Shown here piece after piece: positions 51,879-63,028 of a stretch of DNA of 64,000 bases (positions are counted from its first letter, which is position 1; each line of letters starts with the position of its first letter). Made by a program: the position numbers and the translations under genes. Origin of the DNA: Fragilaria crotonensis (taxonomy: Eukaryota > Bacillariophyta > Fragilariophyceae > Fragilariales > Fragilariaceae); the NCBI GenBank assembly GCA_022925895.1, contig JAKSYS010000281.1, positions 1 to 64,000 of the forward strand, written 5' to 3'. The notes beneath the pieces are model-generated. The model was given only the letters and a program-made list of their open reading frames with translations. It had not been told where the DNA came from and ran no database searches.

Positions 51879-53153
51879 TCAACAATGTCCTTCCGTCTGC
51901 GGACGCGACAATTTTCTCAGCAATGACAACAAATCCTGCATTCTGTCCTCATTTTGGACCGGGAGCTGCATGGAATATCCGCCAAGGCCGTTACGAGGCC
52001 ACTTCTCATCCAACAATTCCTTCACCTTGGCATCGGCCATTTCTTGATCTTGAAGCAAATGCTGCCGCACGTCGAACAATGCTCGAGTTTCTCCATGCTC
52101 GACATAATGAAATGAAATGCTGTCACTTGAGCAGCAATCGCTGCCCGATAGTAAAGTTCGATACGATTCATCAAAGCCAGTAATGTTATGGAAGCGATCA
52201 TGTACGTCGATGAACCATTGGTCAAACATCCCCAGTACTGTCCGCACAATCCCATAGGTGTGGAAACGGTGAAACTTGTCTGCATCCCTTGTGTCCAGTG
52301 CAGGTACATGAAGGACGTCCAGAAGGCACTCAGCAACGACGAGATCAGGATTGGATCGAAGATAGGATTTGCCTGATTGACACTCCTTCCCTTCATCCCA
52401 GGTCTCAAGCAATCGCTTCATCGTCGTTCGGCTCAAAATGTAGCCTGCTGCAGCAGTTTTGAAAATTAAGGACGAAGGATGCATCATGGCATGCCCGGCG
52501 TATAGATCCATATTTGGATCAAAAGGCTTGAGATAGTTGCAGAGATGCTCAGGCATCACATACGAATGATCATTCACCAAAAATATAAAGTCAGCTTTCT
52601 GTTCGATGTACACATGTGTAATCACGTATTCTAGTCGCTGGAAGGCATCATCATCCCGCACAGAAATGCTCTGTGGAAGATGAAGCACTTGAGGATAGCG
52701 ACTCCTGTCAACAGGTTGTTGTTGATCACTCCATACAGTGTCTGCGAATGCCGTAGGGAACTCTTCAGTCAAGTTGTGTACTACAATCACAGCGTGAGCT
52801 GCCTCCGCCCATGTCTCTGAAATGGCTGTGACTCGTCGATGACGAGTGTGCGGATCGACAGGACTCGGCAGCACCACTGTTACGAAACGCGGTTGCGCCG
52901 AGGGCGGGGTAAAAGTAACAAAAGGGAGATTGGTCGATTCGAGTCGGTTGTTCGGCACAAAGAAGTGGTAGAACGCCGCATTGAGAATAACAATTGACAC
53001 GACATTCAACCATCTTGACAAGTTTGAGCGTCCATTTCGAAGCTTGTGATCAACGTTGTTCAATCCAACAGAAGAGCGGAGTTCTTTCCGCAGTGGATCA
53101 CTTGTTGTATTTGACGACGCGGATGAAGTGGTTCGTTTGCGACGAGAGAACAT
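51879..53153 (-). CDS. GT31-like glycosyltransferase, type II membrane protein
   Basis: A 424-residue protein from the ATG at 53153; the frame stays open to 53438, but that part is cysteine/histidine-rich and looks untranslated. Residues 49-66 (WLNVVSIVILNAAFYHFF) form a signal anchor, so the enzyme should sit in the Golgi with its C-terminus in the lumen. The body has features of GT31 (core-1 galactosyltransferase/fringe type): RVTAISETW, KADFIFLVNDHSYVMPEHL, LYAGHAM, and AAAGYILSRTT. The metal-binding DDD/DxD position reads N194-D195-H196, a notable departure. The remaining aspartate and histidine might still bind metal. The donor and acceptor are unknown. It is divergent from the NAA10-like gene. 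Confidence 0.8.
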   Translation of the reverse strand: MFSRRKRTTSSASSNTTSDPLRKELRSSVGLNNVDHKLRNGRSNLSRWLNVVSIVILNAAFYHFFVPNNRLESTNLPFVTFTPPSAQPRFVTVVLPSPVDPHTRHRRVTAISETWAEAAHAVIVVHNLTEEFPTAFADTVWSDQQQPVDRSRYPQVLHLPQSISVRDDDAFQRLEYVITHVYIEQKADFIFLVNDHSYVMPEHLCNYLKPFDPNMDLYAGHAMMHPSSLIFKTAAAGYILSRTTMKRLLETWDEGKECQSGKSYLRSNPDLVVAECLLDVLHVPALDTRDADKFHRFHTYGIVRTVLGMFDQWFIDVHDRFHNITGFDESYRTLLSGSDCCSSDSISFHYVEHGETRALFDVRQHLLQDQEMADAKVKELLDEKWPRNGLGGYSMQLPVQNEDRMQDLLSLLRKLSRPQTEGHC

Positions 53154-53763
53154 CGCTTGCGGTGGCTCGGCCGTATTGCCGCATCCTGAACGAGAATTCG
53201 TCAAGGATATGATATTACATGTCAAGTACGCTGGTACAGCACATGTTTGACGAAGTGTTGCGTGTTGCGTAACCGTGTTGTAATTCTGTAGTCCAGTATG
53301 ACAGCACTTATGTACACAGTACAGGTACTGCAGCGCGAAGCGTGAAGCATGACAGCATGAGGCAAATGCAATGCCGCCGACTCCATGCTCAATGGGAAAC
53401 GTGAATACAAAGGAGCGTCGTCTGTCTGGCGTTCGCAAGGCGAGTCAGGGATGAGAATAAGAGAAAATCAACGTCATCGGTCGCTGAAATCCGCCGTAGT
53501 ATGTCGTACGCTGGTCGCCGGTATTGGCTGTCATCTTCTCAATTTCGTTCTCCATCCAGTGTTCAAGTGCGGATACTTCTAAAAGGTATCGTACTCTGCC
53601 CGCACTTCAAATTGGATCGGACTGCCACATTAGGAACATTAGTGGACTCTGGCGATACTCTTCATTGCTCGTCCACTGTCCACCTCAAGCCGTTGCTTCG
53701 AATCTTCCTCCCTGTGTGTGTGCATAAGACCTGCAACAGTTCAGTCAGAATACTTTAAAACAA
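53154..53763. other. Divergent promoter region, glycosyltransferase and NAA10-like genes
   Basis: 610 bp between two start codons facing away from each other. The first 285 bp adjoining the glycosyltransferase are an extension of its open frame. No separate gene is supported. Confidence 0.6.
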
Positions 53764-54606
53764 ATGAAGCGTCCTGCGGATCAAGCGAAACTCCTCTTCT
53801 TCTACTTGTTGCGATCCAGTGCTGCAGCACTGGCGACAACGTCCAATGATGCTGGTCACATTTGCTTGCGTCTAGCTCGACGTACTGACGTACCTGCCCT
53901 CCAGCGCTGCAACCTCGCCACACTGCCTGAAAACTACAACGCTGAATTCTATTCCCATCACCTGCGAACATGGCCCGACCTTGCCCTCGTGGCCGAACAC
54001 ATTCTCCCCGGCCAGCAAAATCCCCAACGCTCCTTTCCTGGATCACAGCCAGAACCAAACATTGTGGGATATGTCTTGGGCAAGGTCGAGGATCGATACA
54101 TTCCGTACGATCCAAAAACGGAGGCGCGTCTCGATGGCACAGTCAAGACATTTAAAGACTTGGCGGGCAACAGGCTCAAGTTGGAACCCACTGGACACGT
54201 CACCTCCCTGGCAGTCCTTCATGATTTTCGACGACGGGGACTGGCTGCATCCTTGATGAACCAATTGCATGCTCATTTGGAACAGTCACACGGCGTATCT
54301 CAAGTGGGATTGCACGTTCGTCAAGGAAATGAAGCGGCAACCAAACTCTATGAGAGTTATGGATATCACGTGGATGAAGTTTTGGACCATTACTATGCAG
54401 ATGGCGAACCAGCGTTTTTGATGCGCAAGTCTCTGAAACCTATGCCGACTGGAGAGAAGAATCGCTTGCGAATTGGACGAGCGGCCACTTTACAGTGGCA
54501 AGGAAAGGGACCTTTGGACTTGCCACGCATTATCTGGCGACCGGATAAGGAGGATGCCACCCAGGCAGAGGCAACAGTACCCGTGGAGGTGATGACTGGC
54601 TCCTGA
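53764..54606 (+). CDS. N-alpha-acetyltransferase, NAA10 (NatA catalytic subunit)-like
   Basis: A 280-residue protein, ATG at 53764 (caaATGA). After about 32 extra residues the GNAT domain starts: ICLRLARRTDVPALQRCNLATLPENY (LPENY at 54-58, the substrate-loop signature of NAA10), then IVGYVLGKVED. GHVTSLAVLHDFRRRGLA holds the acetyl-CoA loop (R156-A161), followed by VGLHVRQGNEAATKLYESYGY and YYADGEPAFLM. Two insertions (about residues 80-99 and 112-142) and a C-terminal basic tail make it longer than the human 235-residue enzyme. It would acetylate protein N-termini after methionine removal, with the NAA15 subunit at the ribosome. The 32-residue extension might be a targeting sequence. Confidence 0.9.
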   Translation: MKRPADQAKLLFFYLLRSSAAALATTSNDAGHICLRLARRTDVPALQRCNLATLPENYNAEFYSHHLRTWPDLALVAEHILPGQQNPQRSFPGSQPEPNIVGYVLGKVEDRYIPYDPKTEARLDGTVKTFKDLAGNRLKLEPTGHVTSLAVLHDFRRRGLAASLMNQLHAHLEQSHGVSQVGLHVRQGNEAATKLYESYGYHVDEVLDHYYADGEPAFLMRKSLKPMPTGEKNRLRIGRAATLQWQGKGPLDLPRIIWRPDKEDATQAEATVPVEVMTGS

Positions 54607-55178
54607 ATGTATGGAAATACATAATACAGAGGGAATGAGTTGGTTTTTGACACCTCTGATGTGCCAACCTACAGAGTGAATCTGTACGATATTACATATT
54701 TGTTTAAATGAGAGAAACCCCATAGGCCCGTAGGCAATACCTATAGAAGAGAAGCTAATCGAGGATCAATCCACAGGATGGCTTTCAGCAAAGGCTTGAG
54801 GCGCTTTCATAGATTGTGCAAACACTCATGAGAATTTGAATCGGGACAACTCTTGAGAAGTGCCATCCATCTGAGAGTAAACAAGGAACATGACGGCCCA
54901 CGGATGTAATGGGTGCACCTGAGAGGGATTGCGTCCGCAATGGACCAACTCAAGTGGCAATCCACATTGTTATGCTGTGTCCGGTTCCCTTCAATGAAAT
55001 ACACTGGGAGTGGTGTGTCCTCGAACAAGTGGATTCGACCCACCGGTGCAGCCGGGTAGGATTCTCAAAGAGAAAACTAGATCCGATGATGACGCAGCAA
55101 AGAGGAATCGGCATGATTTTGTCGTCGTGGGAAGGCTAGGTTGGAAGAAACAAACCGTCTCTCTTTCACGAGATATCC
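54607..55178. other. Spacer, possibly containing a downstream exon of the 55179-55487 gene
   Basis: On the minus strand a coding-like stretch (TPLPVYFIEGNRTQHNN, about 54960-55010) follows a good acceptor candidate (ttttctctttgag near 55060), but the phase does not match the simplest donor at about 55184. No confident model can be made. Confidence 0.4.
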
Positions 55179-55487
55179 TTACCATTCCCCTTGTTCTTGA
55201 TCATTCCAGGATTCCAGCATGGTCGTCCAAACTCGAATAAATTCAAGACACTGCGATATAAAGGTGTCGCACTGTTCATGTGCCGCAACTGGGAGACCGA
55301 CTTGCCGATAAAATAGCATTTCACGTCGGCACAGTTCCGTCCAAACCAATAGATCGCCAATGTATTGGTGAAGTGACGAGGCGTGATGCCGTTGTCGCTG
55401 ATCACGCCAAACCGGTTCCGACGGGGGTGGCGGGTAATATTTCAGAGGGGGTGTTGGTAGAGCAATCGACTTGGTGGTGGAACTCAT
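55179..55487 (-). CDS. Small hypothetical protein, possibly first exon of a spliced gene
   Basis: A 102-codon frame with ATG at 55487: a proline-rich start (ALPTPPLKYYPPPPSEP) then a helical, cysteine- and tryptophan-bearing region (YIGDLLVWTELCRREMLFY, CDTFISQCLEFIRVWTTML). The composition looks like a real protein rather than a shadow frame. The last codons run into a sequence resembling a splice donor (g-gtaagg near 55184), so the gene may continue toward lower coordinates. The hAT element ends about 110 bp upstream of the ATG, so it may sit in the promoter or 5' untranslated region. No family recognised. Confidence 0.5.
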   Translation of the reverse strand: MSSTTKSIALPTPPLKYYPPPPSEPVWRDQRQRHHASSLHQYIGDLLVWTELCRREMLFYRQVGLPVAAHEQCDTFISQCLEFIRVWTTMLESWNDQEQGEW

Positions 55488-55757
55488 GGCGAGCCAAAAA
55501 TAAGATGTTCATTAGTTTGTGGTTGGTGTTCATGTGCATATTTGTCGTCGTGAGGATTTGATTCCCGCACACCAAGACAGAGAAAGGCATACTGCAATCA
55601 GGGTTTGACAGTACGACCCCTTTCTACACCAAAATAGTATAGTACACTAACGCATAGGAGGATCCCTCTTTAGTATACACTAATAGTATCTACTAATTCC
55701 TCCTTCGTACCAAACTAGTACGTACTTAGTATGTACTAAGTATATACTAAGGACACA

Positions 55758-55817
55758 TGAACGGCGCGCCCCGCGCGTCGTTCATTCTTAGTCCGCCCGG
55801 AGGGCGGATTTTTTTTT
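55758..55817 (+). other. Two GC-rich hairpins and a T9 tract near the left end of the hAT element
   Basis: A near-palindrome with arms tgaacggcgcg and cgcgcgtcgttca (55758-55784) is followed by the perfect stem TCCGCCC-gga-GGGCGGA (55792-55808) and nine T (55809-55817). The second unit looks like a bacterial intrinsic terminator, but nothing else bacterial is nearby. It may be a subterminal structure of the element or an RNA polymerase III stop. Confidence 0.75.
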
Positions 55818-58744
55818 GGGTATATTACTCTGATTTCTACTTTGTTGACTCATATGATGCACTTCTCTTTCCATCCAACAAGGCAGAGCTTGTTGGATTG
55901 ACAGCATGACCCAACATAAGCAAGCATGGCATTTGCCATGACAAATGCGCCAGGAATCAAACAAGTTCTTTCAAGCCACTTTGGCAAGGTGTTTGATGTT
56001 CTTTGTCAGCCCATCTTGGGTGTGCTCCTGTTATATCAGCATGCAGTTGCGGTGGAGACACAAACAAACAGCAGGCACATTTGCAGAAGTTTGGGTCCTG
56101 ATGTTGTGGGAAGTGGTGGGCAATTCGTTCCCAATTCTTCTATCATGTCAAAGGTTTGCTAATCACGGTCTTTTTCCGTGTAGTCATGACTAGCTAGGAC
56201 TACTGGGGCCCCTCGAGTAAGTAGTTAATCAACTAGTAATCAGCTACTAGTGACTAGTACACCATGACTACCGGGACTCCGTGCCACGCGCGGCATGCAG
56301 GGTAGCTATCTATGTTGTTCACCCAAAGGGCAACATTCTTTTCACCCAAATAGTACCAAATACTAGTACAGGCCATAGCAAGATCACTGAAGCAACACTT
56401 TCCATGGTGGTCAAGAGTTAAAACCCTGAAATTATTGCATCTGCTGCAACATCTATTTGATTAACATAATTTGATGGGGAACTGTATTCTGTTCAGCACA
56501 GTGGGACTCCTTGATCAAGTTCTCAACATCATTGTTCATTGCTCGACACCAGAGTCCTGCACTGGGTACCCGACAAACAAGCAAAACCTTATTTGTAACT
56601 GGTTGTCATTGCCCTTGGTCTTTTATTCAGGCCAGAAAGTGCTGAACCCAGTTGTGACTCATATGGGTGACTGGTAGCAACACCTTATCTAGTACTGATA
56701 ATGTACCAGTCATAGTATTTTACGAATCCCCATTCCAAATTCACTCCATGATACTCTGAAGTTCCTCCGAAGAATGTTGTTATCAAAGTCTCATCCTTAG
56801 TGAGATGTGCCTATGTAAAGATGCTGTGCACTTGAGAATCTCTTCTAGCACTTTATCACAGCGGTGTCGGTCTGCTGATGGAACCATCTTGGGATTCTCA
56901 TACATGTCTTCTATTTCTGCAAGCCATTCTTGCCTGATTTTTCTCCTGAGCCTTGCTTTGTCCAGCACTTGGTTCTGTGCCTTCCATATTGACTATGCTA
57001 ATGGGGTGAACGTCTTCAATATCAACGGAATTATTTGCATATCTAAGTCTTTGTGGGCTTCCTCATTGTCTGCGAGCCCTAGGGTCAAAAGATATCTCCA
57101 TTCCATGCTAAAGTAGCCCTTTAATACTGATTCCCCATCAATTACTTGATTGATGAGAGCTTGTTGTAATCCTGGTCATACTTTTGTTGGGAATTTGTCC
57201 AGGTTGATCTTGGGTTCCTCACTGTTCAGCCACTCCCATGTTTTGTTCTTTATAACATGTGTTGCTGGGTGGTACTCTTTTGTTGCAAAAGCTTTCTAAA
57301 AATCTTGTATGCTGGTAACTCTGAATGGATTTGAGGTACGACTAGCTAGTACATGCCTTGTTGATACATTTTCCTGTCCACCAGTACCCACCATACCCAG
57401 TAACTACCTATACCCATGGATAATGGCGGGTGGGCGTGGGCATGCCCAACCAGACATGGGTGGGTAATGGGTGGTGGTCCAAGCCTGCCCTTGCAAATTG
57501 ACAATTGGCTGGTACTCCAAATATACTTTAGATAGTACTAGCTAGGAGTGCATTAGCAGCTGCTGGAAGTGTATAGTCTGTACTGTGTGCTCATGATTCA
57601 GCAATAAAACTGCTTGTGATTCCAATGTCCTCATCATCAATTCAGATCAAGCATTTGGTTGTACTAGTTAGGCCTGGTCTACCATTGCCCAGCAAACAAG
57701 AAGATATGCATGGCAGCCTGTAAGACCTGTAACAAGATTCTTTTATTCAGGGCGAGAACAGTCACCTCCACTATTGCCTTGCGCTCCTGCCCAAGGGCCA
57801 AATCACCAAAAGGCGCAGCAAATACTTTTAAATCCAAAAGATTAGTAACAATGCCGTGAAGGCCAAGATGATGACTGCCCTTGAAGCCTTTTGTGTGTCC
57901 AATATGCATGCCTTTGAGGAGGCTCTAGCCGGTAAGGCCTTCAAGTCCATCCTCCAGACTGTCCTTGGCATTGATTGGGGTTGCATCCTCTGGGCACATT
58001 GATGTCAAAAACCTGAAGTTTCTGACAATGGTGTGTCACAAAGCTGAGTTGCATGCATCACTGGGTTGGGTTCAATTCTTATCAAACCTACTGCATCAGG
58101 ATCCATGAGATGATTGACAAGGTCACTGAATAGTGGAGGGACTTGGAAGGATCAAACGATCTGGCTTTCACTTCTGGAGGAGTTTGAAGCTTTCCTTAAA
58201 CAGTTTCAGCAGAAGGCAACACAATCACTTGAGAAGTTCATTGTACCAAGTTCACAACGTAGGCTAGTACTGAATGACATGGATAGGTAATTGAGTTGTG
58301 ATATAACAACTCTTAAAAACTTGTAAAACCCTCCAAGACTTCACAACAAAAGAAGTCATAAAAACTCCACTGACCCAACATAGGACTCTTGCCTGCAGAC
58401 CTTTTGTCAATATGTCTCAAGGATACTCTGACAGAATTGGCGCAATTTTTACATTTCTTGAAAAAAAGATACAATGAGATTGATTGACTTATGAGAAGAA
58501 TCTTCTTGGTAGTAACAGCACTGTCTGATAGAGGCCTGAACTGCACAAAACTCAATGAATATGCAGGTATGCATGATGTTTGCAGAAATGAAAGGAGAAA
58601 TCATGGGCTCACAAATCATATGTCAGTAACCTGACAAGCAAAGTCAACTGAAGAATCATGCAACAATAGTCAACTGGGATTGTGAGTTGACCTTGCACAG
58701 AACAACATGAAAAAATGCGATAAGGAATAACAGCAGCTGCTCAA
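55818..58744. other. hAT interior, decayed and CpG-poor
   Basis: No intact gene. A minus-strand 61-codon charged, helical frame (56783-56968) and a plus-strand stretch near 57850-57960 (NNAVKAKMMTALEAF-like) look coding in style and may be relics of an internal gene. Around 57380-57480 there are repeats based on taccca/gggtgggcgtggg. Confidence 0.55.
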
Positions 58745-61245
58745 CAGGTTTATGTCATGCAGTCCTACAAATGATTGAGTCTCTGATCAGATGCATGATA
58801 ATGATTCTTTCACAGAACATTCTCCAATGAATGTGATTCCTTAGGCTTCAAACTGGGGACAAGCAACTGCCACTTTGCTTCACCTTCAACTGCAACCAAA
58901 ACTTTGGACAAGGACAAGAGTGACAACAGCTCAATGTGTCTTCATCATACAGAGAAACAAATGCCTGAGCGTGTTGTCAGATGCATGACAATGAATCCTT
59001 CTTAGCACTGTTTGCAATGAATGTGATTCCTAGGGCTTCAAACTGGGGACAACTTTCATTTTGCCTTATCTTGGGCTGCAAATGCATTTCCTGACAAGGA
59101 CAGGTGTGACAACTGCTCATCAGGTTTATGTCATGCAGTCTGACAAATGATTGAGTCTCTGATCAGATGCATGATAATGATTCTTTCACAGAACATTCTC
59201 CAATGAATGTGATTCCTTAGGCTTCAAACTGGGGACAAACAACTGCCACTTTGCTTCACCTTCAACTGCAACCAAAACTTTGGACAAGGACAAGAGTGAC
59301 AACGGCTCAATGGGTCTTCATCATACAGAGAAACAAATGCCTGAGCGTGTTGTCAGATGCATGACAATGAATCCTTCTTAGCACTGTTTGCAATGAATGT
59401 GATTCCTAGGGCTTCAAACTGGGGACAACTTTCATTTTGCCTTATCTTGGGCTGCAAATGCATTTCCTGACAAGGACAGGTGTGACAACTGCTCATCAGG
59501 TTTATGTCATGCAGTCTTACAAATGCTTGAGTCTCTGATCAGATGCATGATAATGATTCTTTCACAGAACATTCTCCAATGAATGTGATTCCTTAGGCTT
59601 CAAACTGGGGACAAACAACTGCCACTTTGCTTCACCTTCAACTGCAACCAAAACTTTGGACAAGGACAAGAGTGACAACGGCTCAATGGGTCTTCATCAT
59701 ACAGAGAAACAAATGCCTGAGCGTGTTGTCAGATGCATGACAATGAATCCTTCTTAGCACTGTTTGCAATGAATGTGATTCCTAGGGCTTCAAACTGGGG
59801 ACAACTTTCATTTTGCCTTATCTTGGGCTGCAAATGCATTTCCTGACAAGGACAGGTGTGACAACTGCTCATCAGGTTTATGTCATGCAGTCTTACAAAT
59901 GCTTGAGTCTCTGATCAGATGCATGATAATGATTCTTTCACAGAACATTCTCCAATGAATGTGATTCCTTAGGCTTCAAACTGGGGACAAACAACTGCCA
60001 CTTTGCTTCACCTTCAACTGCAACCAAAACTTTGGACAAGGACAAGAGTGACAACGGCTCAATGGGTCTTCATCATACAGAGAAACAAATGCCTGAGCGT
60101 GTTGTCAGATGCATGACAATGAATCCTTCTTAGCACTGTTTGCAATGAATGTGATTCCTAGGGCTTCAAACTGGGGACAACTTTCATTTTGCCTTATCTT
60201 GGGCTGCAAATGCATTTCCTGACAAGGACAGGTGTGACAACTGCTCATCAGGTTTATGTCATGCAGTCTTACAAATGCTTGAGTCTCTGATCAGATGCAT
60301 GATAATGATTCTTTCACAGAACATTCTCCAATGAATGTGATTCCTTAGGCTTCAAACTGGGGACAAACAACTGCCACTTTGCTTCACCTTCAACTGCAAC
60401 CAAAACTTTGGACAAGGACAAGAGTGACAACGGCTCAATGGGTCTTCATCATACAGAGAAACAAATGCCTGAGCGTGTTGTCAGATGCATGACAATGAAT
60501 CCTTCTTAGCACTGTTTGCAATGAATGTGATTCCTAGGGCTTCAAACTGGGGACAACTTTCACTTTGCCTTATCTTGGGCTGCAAATGCATTTCCTGACA
60601 AGGACAGGTGTGACAACTGCTCATCAGGTTTATGTCATGCAGTCTTACAAATGCTTGAGTCTCTGATCAGATGCATGATAATGATTCTTTCACAGAACAT
60701 TCTCCAATGAATGTGATTCCTTAGGCTTCAAACTGGGGACAAACAACTGCCACTTTGCTTCACCTTCAACTGCAACCAAAACTTGGACAAGGACAAGAGT
60801 GACAATGGCTCAATGGGTCTTCATCATACAGAGAAACAAATGCCTGAGCGTGTTGTCAGATGCATGACAATGAATCCTTCTTAGCACTGTTTGCAATGAA
60901 TGTGATTCCTAGGGCTTCAAACTGGGGACAACTTTCACTTTGCCTTATCTTGGGCTGCAAATGCATTTCCTGACAAGGACAGGTGTGACAACTGCTCATC
61001 AGGTTTATGTCATGCAGTCTTACAAATGCTTGAGTCTCTGATCAGATGCATGATAATGATTCTTTCACAGAACATTCTCCAATGAATGTGATTCCTTAGG
61101 CTTCAAACTGGGGACAAACAACTGCCACTTTGCTTCACCTTCAACTGCAACCAAAACTTTGGACAAGGACAAGAGTGACAACGGCTCAATGGGTCTTCAT
61201 CATACAGAGAAACAAATGCCTGAGCGTGTTGTCAGATGCATGACA
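58745..61245. repeat. Satellite array, 376-bp dimeric unit, about 6.7 copies
   Basis: caggtttatgtcatgcagtc recurs at 58745, 59121, 59497, 59873, 60249, 60625 and 61000, a period of 376 bp (375 once, due to one missing T). Copies are nearly identical. Each unit itself contains two diverged halves of about 190 and 186 bp, both starting cagatgcatga(t/c)aatga and both holding aatgtgattcct and ggcttcaaactgggg. It is thus a higher-order repeat. The array stops at about 61245. Confidence 0.95.
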
Positions 61246-61923
61246 ATGATTCTATCACATGGCATTCTTTGATGAAGATGACTTCTCAGTTTCCCAGCCA
61301 CTTTGCGCGTGAATGGGCAAAAGTGCAACTTTTAAACAATTGCTCATGCCTCATTCCCGCACCACACTACAACCATCATCATCAGGTGTAAAGGCAACAG
61401 CAATGGGACCTCCTCAATAAGTGTCCTTGTTATTGGCAACATTGTGCTTATTCTTCCCTAACTGGCGCAGGACTCTGTTCTACACACAAACTACGAGTAT
61501 ACACCATACACTATACACTAAACACTCGGTATGCAGTAGTCACATTTTTGACTTCTGATTGATTACCGCCCAATGCTGGTAGTCAGTGGTTATCAGTAGT
61601 CAGTCATGATCAGTGTTGTTTATCAAGTTTTGACTACTTGGCCCAGTGATTAGCAAACCCTGATTATGTCATGTGTTGTCATACATACTCCGAGTACTGC
61701 AGTGAACTTTACTAGCTTCTGTACTACTGAATACTGTACCGTCGCATGTATACTAATAGTATACTATTAGTACGACTAAGGTCAATCTACCAAATTAGTT
61801 TAGTATACTAATAGTACATTCTCCTCTCGATGCCAGATTAGTGGAGATACTATTAGTAGATAGTACGTACTATGTACTAATAGTATACTAATGTACTATG
61901 TACTGTCAAACCCTGACTGCAAT

Positions 61924-62634
61924 GGCAGCTGCCCTTCTTCACCGGCGATTCGTATTCCAACGATAAGCTCCCGGGCGGGCCGTGTCGCCAGCTGCGAAAT
62001 ATTTATTCGACATCAAAAGTTTCGAAATCGTCAGGGACATTCGGAGACGCAACTCTGCCTGCGAATGTCGTATGTTCATATGAAATAATAAACCTAGCTA
62101 GATTTGAAGGATGTCCCAGATGTCGTTTGTCACGTGCAATGGTTTTCTTTCCCGAATTCGGACATCCGACATGTAGTGATGCTCGCCGTCGGAATTTCCG
62201 ACTACAACAGGCACTCTAATCCCGTCAAAATACGACGCTACTACCGGTAGCCACAGTAGCGTAGCGAAAGGCACATTTTGAGCACCAACAGATAACCTAT
62301 TTCCCACTATAATAACATAGCAACAGATCATAACGTCTTCTCCAATCTCTTGGTTGAATCCAGAAAATTCACGGTAGTACTGGAGTACTAGGTAGCTAAT
62401 CTCGACGTGTTCTGAAATTTAGCTATCTTCACTTCATAGTTCGCGCGATCCACGTGCCATCAAAACAGCATACGCTCACATTAAAATCTACTGGAAGGTC
62501 CGGCCAAAACAAGTTCTAGCCGTTAAGCTGCGTTACCGGAGTAATTTCCACGAACGCTGGCTTCCAATAACGTCTGTTGCGATATTTGTAGCTGGAACGG
62601 TTGATCCAAACGAGCCGGCAAGGTATTCTTATGC
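61924..62634. other. Right flank of the hAT element, no supported gene
   Basis: A minus-strand frame of 77 codons (62098-62331) has normal CpG content and a coding-like texture but no recognised motif and could be a fragment. Otherwise nothing is seen. Confidence 0.5.
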
Positions 62635-62873
62635 TAAGTGGAATTCCACTTACGGTAAGTGGAATTCCACTTAACGTAAGTGAAATTCCACTTACGGTAA
62701 GTGAAATTCCACTTACCGTAAGTGGAATTCCACTGACCGTAAGTGAAATTTCATTTTCTAGAAATGTCTTCATACTGATCTGCGTAGGCGTCACGTGTCT
62801 CTTTCGGATTGTGAGCAAGTGAAATTCCACTTACGGTAAGTGGAATTTCACTTATGGTAAGTGGAATTTCACT
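62635..62873. repeat. Two arrays of 21-bp palindromic repeats
   Basis: Six units at 62635-62752 and three at 62817-62873, each a version of the palindrome GTAAGTGGAATTCCACTTAC with ggaatt/gaaatt variation. The period is 21 bp (aagtg starts at 62636, 62657, 62678, 62699, 62720, 62741; then 62817, 62838, 62859). Because 21 is a multiple of three and the unit is palindromic, both strands read an open heptapeptide repeat (VSGIPLT-like). This is not taken as a gene. Confidence 0.92.
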
Positions 62874-63028
62874 GATTAGGATCCACATGATATGCGCGCC
62901 GGCCTCGCTTTTTTCTGTTGAAAACGACACAGCGTGGGAACGATACTCTTACTATGATGTGTCACGTGTTCTCGGATTTTCCACGATTCCGACGGTGCGA
63001 CCGGACCTTCCTGTAGACCTACTGGGTC

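Larger units (their letters stand above)
55599..61915. mobile_element. hAT-type DNA transposon with 8-bp target duplication
   Basis: ACTGCAAT stands directly outside both ends (55591-55598 and 61916-61923). The element starts CAGGGTTTGACAGTAC and ends with its exact complement GTACTGTCAAACCCTG. An 8-bp duplication and CAGGG termini are hallmarks of the hAT superfamily. The terminal 200-300 bp on each side are rich in TAGTATAC-type repeats. The 6.3-kb interior has no intact transposase; it is CpG-poor, carries scattered frames too short to classify, and ends with a satellite array (58745-61245). It is probably non-autonomous or dead, yet the target duplication and 16-bp termini are perfect. 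Confidence 0.92.

Noticed and set aside
53154-53438. 95-residue N-terminal extension of the glycosyltransferase
   Set aside because: It would place the signal anchor far from the N-terminus and has unusual Cys/His composition; the ATG at 53153 gives a normal type II layout.
55792-55817. Bacterial operon terminator indicating bacterial DNA
   Set aside because: No bacterial genes or ribosome-binding sites nearby; it lies inside a eukaryotic hAT element.
58745-61245. CRISPR-like array
   Set aside because: The repeats are tandem 376-bp units with no short direct repeats and unique spacers, and the genome is eukaryotic.
62516-62830. Repetitive-peptide gene (VSGIPLT repeats) on either strand
   Set aside because: The repeat is a 21-bp palindrome, which forces open frames on both strands; no start context or flanking coding sequence supports a gene.
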